21,551 nt of DNA from positions 1-21,551 of the forward strand of contig CAKOGP040001513.1 in assembly GCA_933822405.4 (NCBI GenBank). Reading direction: 5' to 3'. Both the position numbers and the translations under genes were made by a program. The DNA is from Cylindrotheca closterium. Lineage: Eukaryota > Bacillariophyta > Bacillariophyceae > Bacillariales > Bacillariaceae. This document shows positions 9,669 to 17,352 of this stretch, one piece after another (the stretch's first letter is position 1; the number at the start of each line of letters is the position of its first letter). Under the pieces are notes generated by a model. That model was not told the origin of the DNA. It saw only the letters and a list, made by a program, of their open reading frames with translations, and did not search any database.

Positions 9669-10339
9669 TACCCGAATCTGAAAGCATCAACTATGACAAT
9701 ACTGTATCAGATTTTCCTATCGCGGCTTTGGCCAACAAGGAACCATAAAAGGTTTCTGTCTATGCTTTTGCCTGTGAATCTTACTCAAAACCGGTTGATT
9801 ATTGCATGCCTTCATTCGTGGACCTCGTACTTACTCCCTTTGCAGTGACATTGGGATTTGTGGTGACCCTTAATCATCTTGCTTGGTTCCCAAAACGTTG
9901 AGTCCATTGAGGTCACCGCCGATTATATATCGAATCCAATACTGGCTGGTTCTTGCAAGCCTGGCATAAGTAAGCGTTTCAATAGTATCATAGCAATAGC
10001 ATCAGCTGCTAGAGTCGAGCAGTAGTCATGCCTTGATTCACCTTGCTTCCAAATGATTTGTTGTTGACACAAGATCGGGCTGCCGTCTTTACACTGACAT
10101 CACTTTCATGCTTCCAATCTTAGACACTAAAAATCAAGGTGCGACGAGCCTCGAAGTTTCAATTTAATCTGCGACATGCAAAGATAGTAGATATTGTTAT
10201 TGGCTTAGGGGTTCTTGGAAATCATTCCAATACTGTAAGCGGTTAGGACTCATCGATTGTCACATCAAACATTCATGGACTGTTACCTTGTTCTAAATCT
10301 GTCTAAATCCTGGTTAACGCCAGGGGCATAGCGTATGCC
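9669..10339. other. No gene or repeat recognised
   Basis: No open frame of note, tandem repeat or clear dyad was seen. Nothing here links it to the neighbouring repeats. Confidence 0.5.
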
Positions 10340-10515
10340 ATCTTGCGACGCCATGTGTGAAACCAGCACTGTGTTGTAGAGCCCCTTCATTGCAATCCTA
10401 TTGCTTTCTCCTCTTTTCTTCTCTCTTCGTTTTTTCTTTCCTTTTCCTTTCTTCTTCTCTCTCCCCTTCTTTTCTCCCCGGGGGATCTAGTATAAACTGC
10501 TCCACCAGCATAAAA
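10340..10515 (+). repeat. Polypyrimidine-rich repeat, copy 1
   Basis: This copy shares with 11857-12009, in the same order, TCTTGCGA, a GTGTTGTAGAG block, TTGCTTTCTCCTCTTTTC, a long C/T tract, and CCCCGGGGGATCTAGTA followed by a CTCCA...GCATA segment. The copies have diverged by many substitutions. Two direct copies 1.5 kb apart resemble LTRs of a small degenerate element, but neither has a confirmed TG...CA boundary or target duplication. Confidence 0.65.
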
Positions 10516-10693
10516 CTGGAAATATTCGGCTGGCGCGTATTGACATTTTTGCGTGATGGGCCAGGCAAATACTCGCGTCACAGCCTGTTCTGCTGTCGAA
10601 ATCGTGTCTGCATGTCAACGGTCCCAAGTCTTGCCGGGAAGACACTGTGATACGTGCCCTGCATGATGCGGAGCGCACGCGTGTCACAAAAGT

Positions 10694-10737
10694 GGAGGGA
10701 AAACTACGGCACGTGTCATTGAACCTGTTTTCCCTCC
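10694..10737. other. Perfect 11 bp hairpin
   Basis: GGAGGGAAAAC (10694-10704) pairs with GTTTTCCCTCC (10727-10737) across a 22 nt loop. It is followed by a short A-rich run. A terminator or element end is possible but unproven. Confidence 0.5.
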
Positions 10738-11094
10738 AAAATAAAAGGGGGATGATTTATGATTGCTGTCTACAGCGCTCCGCGTTTCCTGGTACATTGT
10801 ACACAGAGCTCAGGAACGGCCGGGAACGGCGGTCGTATTGGTCGGCCATCTTATATGCGAAAGACTGAAAAAGGAATCTTAGTCGCCGAATGACATTCCG
10901 ACGAAGAGTCCGATTCCCGTTGAAATTTTGTAGAAATATTAAATGTAATTCCCCTTCGCAAGAGTGCTTCAAAGAAGAATAAAATGTTCGTGAGACACAT
11001 TCCCCTGGCATTAAAAGTTTTTAAAATGTGAATTATCAGACCACTTTTTAGTGAATGCTGACCGGAACGGTCGTTAGGACGAGACAGTCGAGCC

Positions 11095-11173
11095 GTGGAC
11101 CAGTGGTCCACGAGCCAGTCGAGCCGTGGACCAGTGGTCCACGAGGATATCGAGCCGTGGACCAGTGGTCCAT
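11095..11173. repeat. Array 1 of a 17 bp palindrome, 31 bp period
   Basis: GTGGACCAGTGGTCCAC, with 8 bp arms around a central G, starts at 11095, 11126 and 11157 (the last copy ends in T instead of C). The spacing is exactly 31 bp each time, with similar CGAG..CGAGCC linkers. It ends in ATCCAATCATAT, the flank shared with the four-unit repeat that follows. Confidence 0.9.
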
Positions 11174-11230
11174 CCAATCATATTAGAGTAAACCAGCTGA
11201 ATTAGTGAATTGCACGTGCTACAAAGAATA

Positions 11231-11790
11231 TCGAGACAATATGATTGGATGGTCCTGTCGTCCATTTCAATATGATTGGATGGTCCAGTGGACCATCCAA
11301 TCACATTGAAGAAAGCGGGACCTGGATCGTAGAACAAAGTCTATTTTGCACCCGCCTCGAGACAATATGATTGGATGGTCCTACCGTCAACTTCATTATG
11401 ATTGGATGGTCCAGTGGACCATCCAATCACATTGTTGGAGAAAGCGGGACCTGGAAATCTGTGAATCGTAGAACAAAGTAGCTGAATATCTATTCGCACC
11501 CGGCTCTAAGGATATCGGGACAATATGATTGGATGGTCCTGTCGTCCATTTCAATATGATTGGATGGTCCTGTGGACCATCCAATCACATTGAAGAAAGC
11601 GGGACCTGGAAATCGGTGCATCGTAGAACAAAGTCTATTTTGCACCCGCCTCGAAGGATATCGAGACAATATGATTGGATGGTCCTACCGTCCACTTCAT
11701 TATGATTGGATGGTCCAGTGGACCATCCAATCACATTGTTGGAGAACGCGGGACCTGGAAATCTGTGAATCGGAGAACAAAGTAGCTAGT
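11231..11790. repeat. Four-unit tandem repeat with alternating unit types
   Basis: Units start at TCGAGACAAT or TCGGGACAAT: about 11231, 11357, 11515 and 11661. Each contains one 31 bp palindrome with arm TGATTGGATGGTCCA around a central base (11273-11303, 11399-11429, 11557-11587, 11703-11733), then an AGCGGGACCTGG or GCGGGACCTGG block, then AGAACAAAGT. Units 1 and 3 share GTCGTCCATTTCAATATG and CACATTGAAGAAAG. Units 2 and 4 share CTTCATTATG and CACATTGTTGGAGAA. This is a dimeric higher-order repeat. Open frames here read through the palindromes and are not genes. Confidence 0.9.
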
Positions 11791-11856
11791 AGGGATGGTG
11801 GACCTACATCAAACAATCGATCATTGTTATCTCGTTCAGGATCATGGAGTATATTG

Positions 11857-12009
11857 TCTTGCGATGCTGTGCATGAGGCCAGTGATGTGTTGTAGAGACA
11901 TTTTTTGTACTGTTGCTTTCTCCTCTTTTCTCTTCTCTTCTCTTTCTTTGCTTTCCTTTCTCTTAGTTTCCCCCCCGGGGGATCTAGTAGTTGCTCCAGC
12001 ATAGTATAA
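11857..12009 (+). repeat. Polypyrimidine-rich repeat, copy 2
   Basis: This is the second copy of 10340-10515, in direct orientation, with a shorter C/T tract and a run of seven C before GGGGGATCTAGTA. The segment beginning TGTTGTAGAG (11886) and ending TATAACA (12011) has imperfect TG...CA inverted ends, as LTRs do. The 5 bp on either side do not match. Confidence 0.6.
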
Positions 12010-12295
12010 CAGCCGATTTCATCATGCCACTACAGTACTCAATCAATATTTCCACTCACTTTGCTGTTTGTACCATAACAAATGCGGCTGCAGTAGTTAT
12101 AGATAGAATTTTCGATGTTTCAATTTTCAATGACTCTAGTCTAGGACTACAACAACTTGCAAGTTTCTTTCAATTTTTAATGACTGTTCAACTGATTTAG
12201 GACCTACTTAAAACGCCACTACTACAAAACGCAAACCAGGATTCAGCATGAACCTTCAATGGATTCAGGGATGGGAAATTGTTCTTGGCCAAACG

Positions 12296-12712
12296 TCAAA
12301 TCCCGTGGGCTAAGCTCACAAAAATACTTTTGGAAGTCCTTCTCGAAAAGGCGGAAAGCAACCCTAAATCGCAACAGTCGCCCATTAGATAATGGCACGT
12401 AAAAGCATTGAGGGGAGGCTGTTCGTCATTAGAGGACTTGTGCCATGCCATCAAGGCTTGGTAAATACATTCAGCAGCCTCTTGTTGCTCTCTTTTGTGC
12501 TCAAACCACTCATTCACTTCATCTTCGGTTGGTCCACCAACAAATGCCTTATTTGACATGGCCATAGATTGCTGGGCAGCTTGTTTGCGCCAGATTCCAC
12601 CATTTGGTCCAGAAAGCAGTGGGCGAATCCATCCGATCGACGTTTGTTGGTCATGGACAAGCGTTTCAATGTGATGTACAACATTGATTGATAATATCTG
12701 CCGTTTGGATTG
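12296..12712 (-). pseudogene. Fragment of a possible retroelement ORF tail
   Basis: The - strand is open from just after a TGA (12713-12715) to the stop at 12296, about 138 codons, with the first ATG at 12565. The segment HDQQTSIGWIRPLLSG, followed by a W and the run KQAAQQSM, resembles the Q-x-x-IGW-x(4)-L-x-G...W...Q pattern I know from C-terminal tails of reverse-transcriptase ORFs in repeat-rich eukaryotes. A charged helix (EVNEWFEHKREQQEAAECIY) follows. The resemblance is weak. It lies between the four-unit repeat and palindrome array 2, inside the candidate insertion. It has no plausible start, so it is a broken piece. Confidence 0.35.
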
Positions 12713-12805
12713 TCATTGTTTTTGCCGGGCATTCCCGCCAATCTTCTTGCCAACTGGCTGCAAATCCCGGCAGCGGCAATTGGAATGGGGCAATGTGATT
12801 GGATG

Positions 12806-12943
12806 GTCCACTGGTCCACGAGCACGTCGAGCCGTGGACCAGTGGTCCACGAGGATATCGATCCGTGGACCAGTGGTCCACGAGCACGTCGAGCCGTGGA
12901 CCAGTGGTCCACGAGCAAGTCAATCCATGGACCAGTGGTCCAC
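12806..12943. repeat. Array 2 of the 17 bp palindrome, 31 bp period
   Basis: Full copies start at 12834, 12865, 12896 and 12927 (the last begins ATGG), again exactly 31 bp apart. A partial copy at about 12806-12819 joins it to a GTGATTGGATGG flank. This flank is the inverted counterpart of the one closing array 1, so arrays 1 and 2 have matching ends 1.7 kb apart. Confidence 0.9.
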
Positions 12944-13254
12944 GAGCCAGCCAATCCGCCAGTTGTTATGGAGCGTCGAATATTCTAGCATTGCCAACAT
13001 ACTGGATGATTAAAAAATCAATTAAAGGGAGATTAGTTCAATCAGAGAATATTTCTTGACGCGCGTTGAACGCTCCCACCCTCCGCAAACAGGAATGATG
13101 TTCTTTGAATAGTCCATATGTCTTAAAACAAGTAATCTGTACGACCACTAAGATTCCGTCTCCAAGATTCCCATTTTCCTGCAGCTTACAACTTCGATTT
13201 GACTCGTTTGACCACCGTTCCCGGCCGTTCCAGGTCACAGCGAGGGCAACCCAA

Positions 13255-13282
13255 GGGGGGGTTTTCGTGGATCGGGGTCTTA
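13255..13282 (-). repeat. Right terminal sequence of the candidate insertion
   Basis: Read on the - strand this is AAGACCCCGATCCACGAAAA then seven C, the inverted match of 6186-6213. Just outside it the - strand resumes Gag N-terminal coding; just inside, Gag similarity stops. Confidence 0.8.
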
Positions 13283-13967
13283 ATTCAATATTCACAGAGG
13301 GCATTTTGTATTCGAAGTCACCAGGATCGAGTTCGGCCAATGCGGTCATTGAAACAAGGACAGACGACACGGCGGTCGTGTCAATCATTTCCTTGAACAA
13401 GGTTGGTCCATCTTCATGATTCGGCAGGTTGCCATTAGTCTTCAAGATCTTGTCCTGCAGCGCACCAGTTGTGCTACCAAGCAACTTGGCAAAGAGAGCT
13501 TTCGAATTCTGCTTAGCTCGAGCATCAGTGCGGCTGGTGGCAGCGGCGGTGATGTCAACAAGTGGAATTGAAGCGTAATCGTCGAGGAGGTTCTTGCCGC
13601 CGAAGAAGATGATGGAGCTGGTTCCAGCAGTATCCATCTTGTGAACCTTCAAGGCTGTTTTCAGATCATGTAAGAAGGCAGGCATCTTGTCAACGGTTCC
13701 ATCCCGTGGGGTAGCAAGAGGATCAGCCATGCTCTAGTAGGCGGTGCTGCCGTAGCGGGTGGACAGATCAAAAGGAGTGTCTTCAGAGTGCTCATACACA
13801 GGAGTGTGAACCGAGCCAGTTGCTGCCGTTGGAGCAACAGTGGCTGCCGTTGGAGCAACAGTGGCTGCCGCAGCGATAGCTGCAGCGGCGTTGGCTTGTT
13901 CGGCGGCCGTGTTCTGACGGTCAAGCTGAGCAATTAGCTGGGCAAGCATGCCTTGGAGTTCAGCCAT
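13283..13967 (-). pseudogene. gag: Copia-type Gag, N-terminal half
   Basis: The frame starts at ATG 13967 (MAELQGMLAQLIAQLDRQN), passes an alanine-rich tract with a duplicated TAATVAP unit, and meets an in-frame TAG at 13734-13736. It continues without a shift through FLHDLKTALKVHKMD, an IIFFGGKNLLDDYASIP block, KALFAKLLGSTTGALQDKIL and FKEMIDTTAVS, ending at FEYKMPSVN near 13290. These are the landmarks of the N-terminal capsid part of a diatom copia Gag. The following - strand frame stays open by chance into the insertion terminus. The missing C-terminal half fits 5411-6185. The premature TAG shows it had decayed, or is read through. Confidence 0.75.
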
Positions 13968-14640
13968 GTTAGAGCGATTTTGGTTGCCTCTTGTGTTGGC
14001 GACGATCTTGAAGGACGGAGCGCAATGGGCTCAGGAGGAAGGGATGAGCGCGAAGGAGCTCAAGACAAAAGAACGCGAGAGGGTTCAAAAAGAATGAATG
14101 AAGAGCCAGTATAGGACTCAAAGAAAGAACGATTGGGAGAGGAAGATCTTCGTCAAGAATCGTTGGGCTCAATAACCTGTGAATATATCGTAGTATAAAT
14201 CAAATCGTATTAATATTGTAAATTAAAAGCTTGATGTACAATCCAAAGCAACAACTTCTCCAAAAGGCTACATACTCAACCAGCTGTCTTGAAATGACCA
14301 GCTGGTGTGAGTTGCTCGGATTAAACAAATCGACTCGAATGATTCATGAGGTGACTCTGGAGATTAATATTCTCTCACGCCCTGAAGTCATAGGACCGCA
14401 GAACGACAAAGGTACACTGGAAAATTTATTGATGCAACTTGAACTGGTGTTGGCTGGACCACATACGATTTGGTGCAGTAACAGCAGGTATAAGCTGGAT
14501 CCTCAGTTAAGAAAGACTTTCGTGGTAGAGAAAACGCTGAGCTTGTTGCATTCAACACTCTTCGGTTTCGCTTGCTGTAGTACTGGTGTAGTGCTGTACT
14601 GCAAGTGCACCACAAGTGGTCAAATCCGAGGTCATCCGTG
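13968..14640. other. Probable 5' leader/LTR side of the split copia element
   Basis: On the - strand this region lies upstream of the gag start, where leader, primer-binding site and 5' LTR should be. TATATTCACA followed by GGTTATTGAGCCC (near 14165-14190 read on the - strand) has the form of an LTR end plus primer site, but no second LTR is available to confirm it. A + strand frame of 136 codons at 14231-14641 has no motif I recognise, so I do not call it. Confidence 0.3.
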
Positions 14641-14705
14641 ACAAGCTGCAGACTCATTCGATTTGGCGTTTGGGCTCAATCCCACTTGGCTTGGGTGCAT
14701 GAGAC

Positions 14706-14848
14706 GGGGAAAAAGTATGCCTTTTTCCCAAGTGGAAATGCCTGGGGAAAACGTTTTCCCGTTTTGGGCGCTTTTCCCTAACTATGGAGACAAATTTGGG
14801 GAAAAAAAGGCCGGGGAAAGGAAAAAAGTGCCATTTTTCCTTTTCCCA
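14706..14848. repeat. Cluster of GGGGAAA / TTTCCC palindromes
   Basis: GGGGAAAAAG (14706) pairs with CTTTTTCCC (14721-14729). GGGAAAACGTTTTCCC at 14745-14760 is a perfect 16 bp palindrome. GGGAAAGGAAAAA (about 14814) pairs with TTTTTCCTTTTCCC ending about 14848. At least seven copies of the GGGRAAA word, in both orientations, fall within 145 bp. Confidence 0.7.
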
Positions 14849-14859
14849 GGTCACTATGG

Positions 14860-15588
14860 ATTTGGCCTCAGAAGGTATCAAGTGGTACACGGTTGGAAAA
14901 AAAAAATGCTGTAGTAGTATATATAGGCATAGTTGATGCAACAAAAGTTAGGAACTGATAGTAAAATGTACAAGCGTTTCGTTTGTTCCATCGCCTTACC
15001 ATTAGAATTTCTGGTGCCCTCGTCGTTGTCAAAAGATTGTTCATTCTGTGTCCTCGCGATAACAACAAGAGTCGTTCATTTCCAATTGTGGCAATAAAAC
15101 TTTGAAGATCAAAATTCAGCTGTCCCAAAGAAGCAAGCCAACCCAAACTCTTGGTAATCAAATCCACGGAGATTGTCATCCTACCATCTCTACATACGCT
15201 AAAACAACCGTTGAGATTTGAACCAGTCTTATCGAATACTAATTGAAATGCCAGCCACCTTGGTGGCAGTTCCTTCCTTGGTGGGATCTTTATTGCGTAA
15301 TTGCATCAATATTACACTCATCAAAATGAAAAGTCTAGCTAACAAAGGAAGAATTGCATGGCTGCGACGACAGTCATTTTGCTTGCCCCCCAAGTTCATG
15401 GTAATGAAAACTCTTGCTGTGCGTCACAAAAAGCATACATATGTGGCTGTATTCACCTGCAACAAGACAGATTGTTTCTGCAACAACAATATGTGGAACA
15501 GGTGCCCTGTGTGCATTTCAAAAAATCAAAAGATTGATTCAAGATTGGGGCAACACATCCTATAGAAAAGCCATCTAATTGAAGTTGG
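14860..15588. other. No gene seen
   Basis: Short open frames on both strands (the longest 115 codons, 15218-15565, +) have no recognisable motif and no repeat relation to the rest of the window. Confidence 0.45.
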
Positions 15589-16033
15589 ATCTTTCAAAGC
15601 ACTAATGGCTACAGTCGGCCAAATAACACACAAGCTAGAGTCCACGGGCTGATTCTGAAGCATCATCATGTCACAAAAAAATGGTGGGCAGAGAGCTTGG
15701 ACGGTAGTGGATACCCCTAACTTATCCCATTGCCGTATACTCTCCCTTTGGCATGACCAAGACGGAACTTTTGAAGCAATAGCCACTATAATCAGCCAAA
15801 TAATCAAGAAGCTACCCTTCCTGGACCAATTCTGAAGCATGAACATGTCACACAAAAATGATGGTAAGGGAGCTTGGGTGCTAGTGGAGACCCCTAACTC
15901 GTCCGATTGCTGCATACTGTCGCTTCTGCATGACCAAGAAGGAACTTTTGAACCACAAGTGACTACAATCAGCCAAATAATACACAAGCTAGAATCACAG
16001 GACTTTTTTTGGAGTGTCATGACAGAATTTTAA
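15589..16033 (+). pseudogene. Decayed 59-residue tandem-repeat coding sequence
   Basis: Two and a half units of exactly 177 bp start at 15589, 15766 and 15943; the GCCAAATAA word falls at 15618, 15795 and 15972. On the + strand all units read in one phase into similar peptides: ILSLWHDQDGTFE then ISQIIKKL in one, ILSLLHDQEGTFE then ISQIIHKL in the next, preceded by MSQKNGGQRAWTVVDTPN or MSHKNDGKGAWVLVETPN. Stop codons interrupt near the same place in the first two units (after KLESTG and after FLDQF). The last unit runs on through FFWSVMTEF to TAA at 16031-16033. The complementary strand is also open for 164 codons, so strand choice rests on conservative differences such as D/E and W/L. Function is unknown. 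Confidence 0.45.
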
Positions 16034-17352
16034 CTGGAATGAGATCTCGGACCGCATAGCAATGGTTTTATAATATTTAGTAGTAAAATAGATAATGACG
16101 TGTCATTGGAAGAGAATGGTTGAGATCCACACATCAACATTCGCCAATTCCCGATCGACACTCATCGCGTCGCTTTGTTTTACCTTTGAATTTGTTTTTA
16201 TACTATCATCTGTAATTCTCGGCGCTTTCCCCATTTTAATAATATTTTGTCAGATTAACAGTCGCAGTCACGCACCAACAGCTAACTGCCGCCGTTTTTT
16301 GCACAGAAAAACGCCCTCTGCTTCACTCAGAAGCATCACACCCTCTTTGCCACCCAACTGGCAATTCCGGCCCATTGCAACACTCACACTTGCGATCTGG
16401 CCCTGTCCCCCTGACATCTACAGTCGAAGACCAGATCTTTTCCTTTTTTCTCTGGTTCATCAACTGACCTAAAATTGGGCTCCCATACCCATCACTGTTG
16501 ACAATTACGCGAAGACCCAGCGGCACAAGGGTATTGGTTTTATTTTATTTTATTCTTGGTGGTGGTTTTATATATTGGTATTCCAACCCTCTTGGAAACC
16601 AATAGGTGTAAAGCGCTGGGCATCCGCCGAACCCGTGCTTCCCCCACTTGTTGTCTTTTGCTTCTGGTGTCGAGAAATCCACCACAAAGACTGCTTGTGA
16701 GGTTCATTGCCCGGCTGTACTGTAATTAAACGAGGTGGTTCCTGTCCCTAAAAGCAGGCAGCGGCACACAGATTGATTTCTTTTAATCGACTGAAACTTG
16801 TTCTGGATTCTGTACATCCGTTGAGTACAGTTTCCCGCGGTCCATCACAACACGTTCAGGGCAGATAGTCGCTGAGTGCACAGCGATTATCGACGTGTTG
16901 CATTCAATTTTTTCAACCTAACAACCAGCCAGTTTTCCATCTAACCGGGCACTTGTTACTCGTTTGAAGCACCGGGACGCCTATACCCGTATAAAGGTCG
17001 AGGGGTTTTCATCCAGCCTCTTGCAGTCTTCTGCAGCCGGTCTTTTACCGACTCAGCAAGACCAGTCTCCGCTTTCCCAATCGCAATTCACGTTGCTGGT
17101 TGTTGAATACGGGGATAACCGGATCGAGAAGGTCGGGAGCTAAGTCCATAGAAAAACGGGCACCTCCTGTCACCACTTGTGGGACCTTCACAACTGACCT
17201 GACCTCTTTCTGACGTTCAAGCAAACCAGGAAAGCCTTACCGCAATCCTTGGGACTAGTGAATCCGTTGGCCCTTCTTGTCAGGGAAATACTCGACCGAC
17301 CTTTGTTGTAAAAGAATTTGGGATTAGCATCGTCCCTAGACTTTTCAACCTT
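16034..17352. other. Probable LTR and leader upstream of the third gag
   Basis: No gene is convincing here; a 125 codon frame at 16095-16472 has no known motif. From about 16560 the base composition becomes more GC-rich and continues evenly into the gag relic at 17353, as expected for an LTR plus leader. A TATA-like box lies at 16990-16995. The LTR boundaries could not be fixed without a second copy. GTTTTATTTTATTTTATTC near 16534 is a short (TTTTA) microsatellite. Confidence 0.35.
16990..16995 (+). promoter_or_regulatory. TATA-like box
   Basis: TATAAA in the context CCCGTATAAAGGTCGAG lies about 360 bp upstream of the gag frame. It is the best candidate for the core promoter of the retroelement. 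No start site evidence is available. Confidence 0.35.

Larger units (their letters stand above)
6186..13282. mobile_element. Candidate ~7.1 kb insertion splitting a gag gene
   Basis: The two ends carry the same sequence in inverted orientation: AAGGCCCCGATCCACGAAA plus T-A-C7 at 6186-6213, and its near-complement at 13255-13282. Outside the left end the - strand encodes the C-terminal half of a Gag, and outside the right end the N-terminal half. The protein break is at the same place, between an N-terminal PSVN block and a C-terminal LFTLATTS block. I found no clear target-site duplication and no transposase that I can name inside. The inside is a mosaic of palindrome arrays, older repeats and coding scraps, so the element is non-autonomous, decayed or composite. 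The alternative is two separate gag fragments, each beside the same terminal repeat. Confidence 0.5.

Noticed and set aside
11095..12943. CRISPR array, suggested by palindromic repeats at a 31 bp period
   Set aside because: The intervals between palindromes are similar linkers of 14 bp, not unique spacers, there are no cas genes, and the genome is eukaryotic.
11074..12954. Several open frames of 80-146 codons with repeated TTGP and GPLVHGS words on both strands
   Set aside because: They are translations of the palindrome arrays, appear in all frames and on both strands, and stop or start inside repeats.
6171..13295. GTGAATA next to both insertion ends as a target duplication
   Set aside because: The two copies are inverted, not direct, relative to each other, and the left one is explained by Gag codons for LFT.
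14231..14641. A 136 codon + strand frame
   Set aside because: It lies where the LTR or leader of the - strand copia element should be and shows no known domain.
15526..16020. A 164 codon - strand frame across the 177 bp repeat
   Set aside because: The + strand gives more conservative differences between units and a coherent last unit; the - strand frame is cysteine- and serine-rich with no recognisable motif. The choice is not final.
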